DNA of 64,000 nt, from assembly GCF_049846925.1 (NCBI RefSeq), contig NZ_JBNCMT010000010.1, forward strand, positions 89,577 to 153,576, written 5' to 3'. The DNA comes from Brevibacillus_H sp049846925. Its GTDB lineage: Bacteria; Bacillota; Bacilli; Brevibacillales; Brevibacillaceae. The position numbers were made by a program, and so were the translations under genes. Positions 60,642 to 64,000 of the stretch are shown one piece after another (within the stretch, counting starts at the first letter, position 1; each line of letters starts with the position of its first letter). The notes beneath the pieces were generated by a model. That model did no database searches. It was not told where the DNA came from and worked only from the letters and a program-made list of their open reading frames with translations.

Positions 60642-62792
60642 ATGAAAAATATTTTCTCTATTTATAAAACGGACATCCAAAAAATCGTTACTAATTGGGT
60701 AGCTGCTATCGTGATCCTCGGGCTTGTATTCCTGCCTTCTCTCTATGCCTGGTTCAATATCGAGGCTTCATGGGATCCCTATGGTCAGACAAGTGGCATT
60801 ACCGTAGCTGTATCCAATAATGATAAAGGTGCAGTCGTTCGTGGCAAAGCCTTCAATATCGGAAACGAGATCATTACCTCTCTGAAAGAAAACCAAAAAA
60901 TTGGCTGGGTCTTTGTTGATGAAAATCAGGCACTCAAAGGCGTTCAGCATGGAGATTATTATGCCAGCATTACCATTCCCGCCGACTTTTCCGAAAGAAT
61001 GTCGACGGTTCTGACCGATAATCCGCAAAAAGCCGAAATCATTTATACCGTTAATGAAAAAATTAATGCCATCTCACCAAAGATTACGGCCAAAGGTGCT
61101 AGCGGAATCATTGATGAGGTTAGTCGTAATTTTGTTAAGACTGCAAACGGCGCTATTTTTCGGGTATTCAATGAAATCGGTGTTGAACTTGAGAGTGAAC
61201 TGCCCACAATCGAGCGCCTTATTCAGCTCGTATTCAAGCTGGAAAGCCTGTTCCCTCTCATCAATAGTACGGTTTCAACTGGACTGGATGACATTCATAA
61301 AGCAAACCAGATTGTCCAGAAAGCACAACATACACTTCCTGTCATTTCCCAATTAGCCAAGGATAGTACTGATTTTACCGTCCGAATGGGTCAATTTCTC
61401 GATCAGAGTTCTGCAACGCTCGAGACAATTGCCCCACAAATCAAACAGGATTTGCTTCTTCTCCAGCAGATTGCGATTGCTACCAATCAGATAACCGGTA
61501 TTTTGCAAGATGCAGAACTAGACCCAAAAGTCGTAACATCCTCCCTAGAGAGGATCTCGATACATCTGACTAGAGCCATTTCACTTACAGAACGAATGAT
61601 CCTGGTAACGGATCGTTTGCATAGCCTCAGCGGCCTACAACATCCATCTATTTTGAGTCCCAAGCTGCATCAACTGGGCGATAAGCTGGAGCAACAGTTA
61701 GCGACTGTCACCAAAGTACAAGATGCCATCAACAAAGGGGAAAAACCGGCAGCTCAACTGATTGACGACCTGCAACAACTGTCTCAAAACGTTGCTGATT
61801 CGATTGACGATATCTTGCTGCGCTATGACAGTGCCATTCAACCGCAAATCCTGCAAGCCATCGATAAGGCCAAAAAAGCAAACCAGCGCATTCATACCAT
61901 CTTGGTTGAAGCAAATGACAGTCTTCCGAATGTACAGACGATCCTAAACAAGGCTTCCAATGGATTGGCTATTGGCGATAAAGAGCTATCAACGATTCAG
62001 GAAAACCTCCCAGCAACAGAAGCCAAGGTCAAGGACCTAGCCAATCGCATTCGTAAATTACAGCAGGAAGGAAATCTGAACGAACTCATTGATTTATTGA
62101 AGAACAACGCTCAGAAAGAAAGTGAATTCTTTGCAGAACCAGTCGTATTGAAGGAAAACAAGCTCTTCCCTATCCCGAATTACGGTTCTGCCATGTCGCC
62201 GTTCTTCACGACCTTGTCCCTCTGGGTAGGCGCATTGTTGCTGGTTTCCTTGCTTAGTGTAGAAGTCCATCATAGCGACAAGGAATACAGGAGTTATGAA
62301 GTCTACTTTGGGCGTTATCTTACCTTCCTCACCCTGGCTCTCCTGCAATCGATAATGGTCACAGCAGGTGATATCTACATTTTGGGTGCGTATGTTGTTG
62401 ATAAGGTGTGGTTTGTCCTATTTGGTCTGATCCTCAGTTCCGTATTCATGCTGATTGTCTATACATTGGTTTCTGTTTTTGGGAACGTCGGCAAAGCGAT
62501 GGCAATCGTCATGCTTGTTTTGCAACTTGCAGGCTCCGGTGGTACGTTTCCGATTCAGGTTACACCTCCATTTTTCCAGGCAATCCATCCTTACCTTCCG
62601 TTTACCTATGCCATCAGTATGATGCGTGAGGCTGTCGGGGGAATTTTATGGGATATTGTCCAAGTGGACTTGATCATGATGGGCCTATTCGTCAGTATCA
62701 CGCTTGTGATCGGATTAGCATTAAAGAATGTGATTAATCAAACAAGCGCTCCCTTTGTCAAAAAAGCAAAGGAAAGCAAGCTGATTCATTAA
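60642..62792 (+). CDS. YhgE/Pip-type membrane protein
   Basis: 716 residues of the ABC-2-like YhgE/Pip family. A single N-terminal segment (AAIVILGLVFLPSLYAWFNI) is followed by the typical WDPYGQTSGITVAVSNNDKGA, a long helical extracytoplasmic domain to about 510 rich in Leu/Ile/Gln (coiled-coil-like), then six membrane segments near the C-terminus (starting FTTLSLWVGALLLVSLL). The group includes phage infection protein and ESX-like or teichoic-acid-linked members. GGGGG is 12 bases before the ATG, a loose site. Function not established. Single gene with its own terminator. Confidence 0.85.
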   Translation: MKNIFSIYKTDIQKIVTNWVAAIVILGLVFLPSLYAWFNIEASWDPYGQTSGITVAVSNNDKGAVVRGKAFNIGNEIITSLKENQKIGWVFVDENQALKGVQHGDYYASITIPADFSERMSTVLTDNPQKAEIIYTVNEKINAISPKITAKGASGIIDEVSRNFVKTANGAIFRVFNEIGVELESELPTIERLIQLVFKLESLFPLINSTVSTGLDDIHKANQIVQKAQHTLPVISQLAKDSTDFTVRMGQFLDQSSATLETIAPQIKQDLLLLQQIAIATNQITGILQDAELDPKVVTSSLERISIHLTRAISLTERMILVTDRLHSLSGLQHPSILSPKLHQLGDKLEQQLATVTKVQDAINKGEKPAAQLIDDLQQLSQNVADSIDDILLRYDSAIQPQILQAIDKAKKANQRIHTILVEANDSLPNVQTILNKASNGLAIGDKELSTIQENLPATEAKVKDLANRIRKLQQEGNLNELIDLLKNNAQKESEFFAEPVVLKENKLFPIPNYGSAMSPFFTTLSLWVGALLLVSLLSVEVHHSDKEYRSYEVYFGRYLTFLTLALLQSIMVTAGDIYILGAYVVDKVWFVLFGLILSSVFMLIVYTLVSVFGNVGKAMAIVMLVLQLAGSGGTFPIQVTPPFFQAIHPYLPFTYAISMMREAVGGILWDIVQVDLIMMGLFVSITLVIGLALKNVINQTSAPFVKKAKESKLIH

Positions 62793-62805
62793 AGAAAGAC
62801 AGATG

Positions 62806-62840
62806 AAAACCGCTTCCTTTGAAGAAAGAAGCGGTTTTTG
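62806..62840 (+). terminator. Terminator of the YhgE/Pip gene
   Basis: AAAACCGCTTC (62806-62816) pairs with GAAGCGGTTTT (62828-62838), ending in T. Confidence 0.85.
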
Positions 62841-62982
62841 TGTTCAGGCAAACAATGCAGGATGCACATTTTTAATGCAAAACATCATCGAAAAGCTGAA
62901 TGGAAATACTTCATTAATGGCAAGCTATTATGGAAAAAAATGATACAGTATTAAAATTTTTTCAAAAGAAGGTGCTCTGATC

Positions 62983-63741
62983 ATGACCACACAATTTCGA
63001 AATCCCCTTGCTAAGATCAGCACATTCGGAATTACTCAATTTCAACAACAAAATCCGTATATGGTTGCTTGGTGGTCAGCCATATTTCCGGGATTTGGAC
63101 ATTATTTACTCAACCAATATGTAAGGGCAACCTTGCTAACCTTATCTGAAGTGATTACGAATACCCTGGCTCATATCAATGAAGCAATGATCTATTCGTT
63201 TTGCGGCAAATTTGAGCTTGCCAAATCCGTCCTCGAGCCGCGATGGGCATTTGGCTACCTTACTGTTTATTTGATTGCGATTTGGGACAGTTACCGCTCC
63301 ACCATTTATCAAAACAAACTATGTCACCTCGCCTTTCTGGAAAATAGCCCGCTTCCGAGCATAGGATTATTTCCAAATGAAGTTCAATATCTCGAGAAAA
63401 AGAGGCCATTTGTTGCAGTGATTTATTCGTTCTTCTTTCCTGGATTGGGGCAATTCTACAATCACCGGTTTGGTCTTGCTTTTTACGCTATGTTTTGGTG
63501 GTGGATCTACCTGTCCTTATCCCATTTTCATGATGCTTTATTGACGTTAGCCCTCGGAAATATCCAAACATCGAGTGCACTTATCCATCCACACTGGTTT
63601 TTATTTATGCCATCTGTAATGGGTGGCTCCATGTATCAAGCTTATATTACGGCAATTGAGCATAATCGGCTTTATCGAGCGGAACAGCGTCAGCATCTGA
63701 CCAATCGGTATCGTCACACAAAGCTTACAATCTTCTCATAA
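62983..63741 (+). CDS. Internally duplicated membrane protein of unknown function
   Basis: 252 residues made of two similar halves of about 110 residues. Half 1 has AIFPGFGHYLLNQYVRATLL and LEPRWAFGYLTVYLIAIWDSY; half 2 has SFFFPGLGQFYNHRFGLAFY and IHPHWFLFMPSVMGGSMYQAY. Each ends in similar helical sequence (YQNKL; IEHNRLY). The FPGxGxxY motif is like TM2-type membrane hairpins. I do not recognise a named family. AAGAAGGTG precedes the ATG. The next gene starts 14 bases later, so the two may form an operon. Confidence 0.75.
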   Translation: MTTQFRNPLAKISTFGITQFQQQNPYMVAWWSAIFPGFGHYLLNQYVRATLLTLSEVITNTLAHINEAMIYSFCGKFELAKSVLEPRWAFGYLTVYLIAIWDSYRSTIYQNKLCHLAFLENSPLPSIGLFPNEVQYLEKKRPFVAVIYSFFFPGLGQFYNHRFGLAFYAMFWWWIYLSLSHFHDALLTLALGNIQTSSALIHPHWFLFMPSVMGGSMYQAYITAIEHNRLYRAEQRQHLTNRYRHTKLTIFS

Positions 63742-63755
63742 GCAGGGGCTTTCCA

Positions 63756-64000
63756 ATGATCATGATAGGAATCTTTGAACAATCCATTGAGTTAGAACAG
63801 GCGTTAGCTGTTTTAGAAAAAGACTTTGTTTCCAGAAATCAGATCATGCTGGTCTTTCTGGACAATAAACCAATGTCCCCTTTTGATGAGTTTAAGAATT
63901 TGCGGGACGTTGTATCCAACTCTTTTGAGGTGGGGATGGCTTGTGCCACTGGATGTGCTGTTATCGGCGCTTGTGTTGGGTTTATTCTGACCTGGGGACC
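63756..64000 (+). CDS. Truncated gene at the window edge (unknown membrane protein)
   Basis: 81 codons are visible with no stop before base 64000. The start ATG follows AGGGG. The first 55 residues are mixed, with an acidic Leu-rich helix (QSIELEQALAVLEKDFVS), followed by a hydrophobic segment rich in Cys and Gly (GMACATGCAVIGACVGFIL). The 14-base gap to the duplicated membrane protein suggests one operon. No family is recognised. Confidence 0.65.
   Translation, partial: MIMIGIFEQSIELEQALAVLEKDFVSRNQIMLVFLDNKPMSPFDEFKNLRDVVSNSFEVGMACATGCAVIGACVGFILTWG

Noticed and set aside
1..64000. CRISPR arrays, tRNA or rRNA genes, transposases or phage genes
   Set aside because: None was recognised anywhere in the window by eye.

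Overview
The window reads as ordinary chromosome of a low-to-mid GC, endospore-former-type Gram-positive bacterium; Brevibacillus or a close Paenibacillaceae/Bacillales relative is my best inference. The evidence is strong AGGAGG-type ribosome sites, frequent GTG/TTG starts, abundant intrinsic terminators, TPP and purine riboswitches, FapR-like operators, a HelD-type helicase, a YhgE/Pip protein and a secreted cellulase with CBM3 and FN3 modules. I see no rRNA, tRNA, CRISPR array, insertion sequence or prophage. Both window edges cut a gene.

Layout. 1-4 kb: end of an unknown gene, a quinone-reductase-type flavoprotein, an aldo/keto reductase, glutaminyl-tRNA synthetase (unusual in this phylum) and a YciI-like protein. 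4.1-7.5 kb: a five-gene operon with a MinD-like P-loop ATPase and a four-subunit 2-oxoacid:ferredoxin oxidoreductase (ferredoxin, alpha, beta, gamma). 7.6-10.6 kb: two FAD oxidoreductases; the second lies behind a guanine-class purine riboswitch whose terminator layout predicts an ON switch. 10.8-13.3 kb: thiM-thiD-thiE under a TPP riboswitch, its promoter overlapping the end of a lysR gene. 13.3-15.4 kb: that LysR regulator, divergent from a YeiH-family transporter. 15.7-19.4 kb: an HD-GYP protein, then a sensor kinase and LuxR-type regulator. 19.4-23.8 kb: FapR-like operators ahead of an Aas-like acyltransferase/acyl-ACP ligase fusion and an LplT-like transporter, then two small genes. 23.9-28.4 kb: alkaline phosphatase followed by an ABC ATPase, permease and DUF3299-like lipoprotein that may be a metal system.

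28.6-34.5 kb: fatty acid desaturase, NapH-like polyferredoxin, YiaA-like protein and an OmpR/kinase pair. 34.5-42.5 kb: nitronate monooxygenase-like enzyme, formate-tetrahydrofolate ligase, and an operon for a His-rich secreted protein, an ABC-2 exporter and a two-component system. 42.6-49 kb: a candidate small RNA divergent from helD, then nirBD and a SplB-like radical SAM protein ending in a sliding-clamp-binding motif. 49.2-53.6 kb: a 1460-residue GH44 cellulase. 53.8-60.5 kb: YwbE, DEAD-box helicase, methyltransferase, CarD, MgtC-like protein, malate synthase G and TenA. 60.6-64 kb: YhgE/Pip protein, an internally duplicated membrane protein and a truncated last gene.

The genes fall into redox and carbon metabolism (2-oxoacid oxidation, malate synthase, nitrite assimilation, folate C1), thiamine supply (thiMDE, tenA), membrane lipid repair and desaturation, and envelope sensing. 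The most informative signals are regulatory: the guanine-type riboswitch, the FapR operators over a lysophospholipid-salvage pair, and the promoter-terminator unit near 42.7 kb. Functions come from motif recognition by eye; no database search was run.
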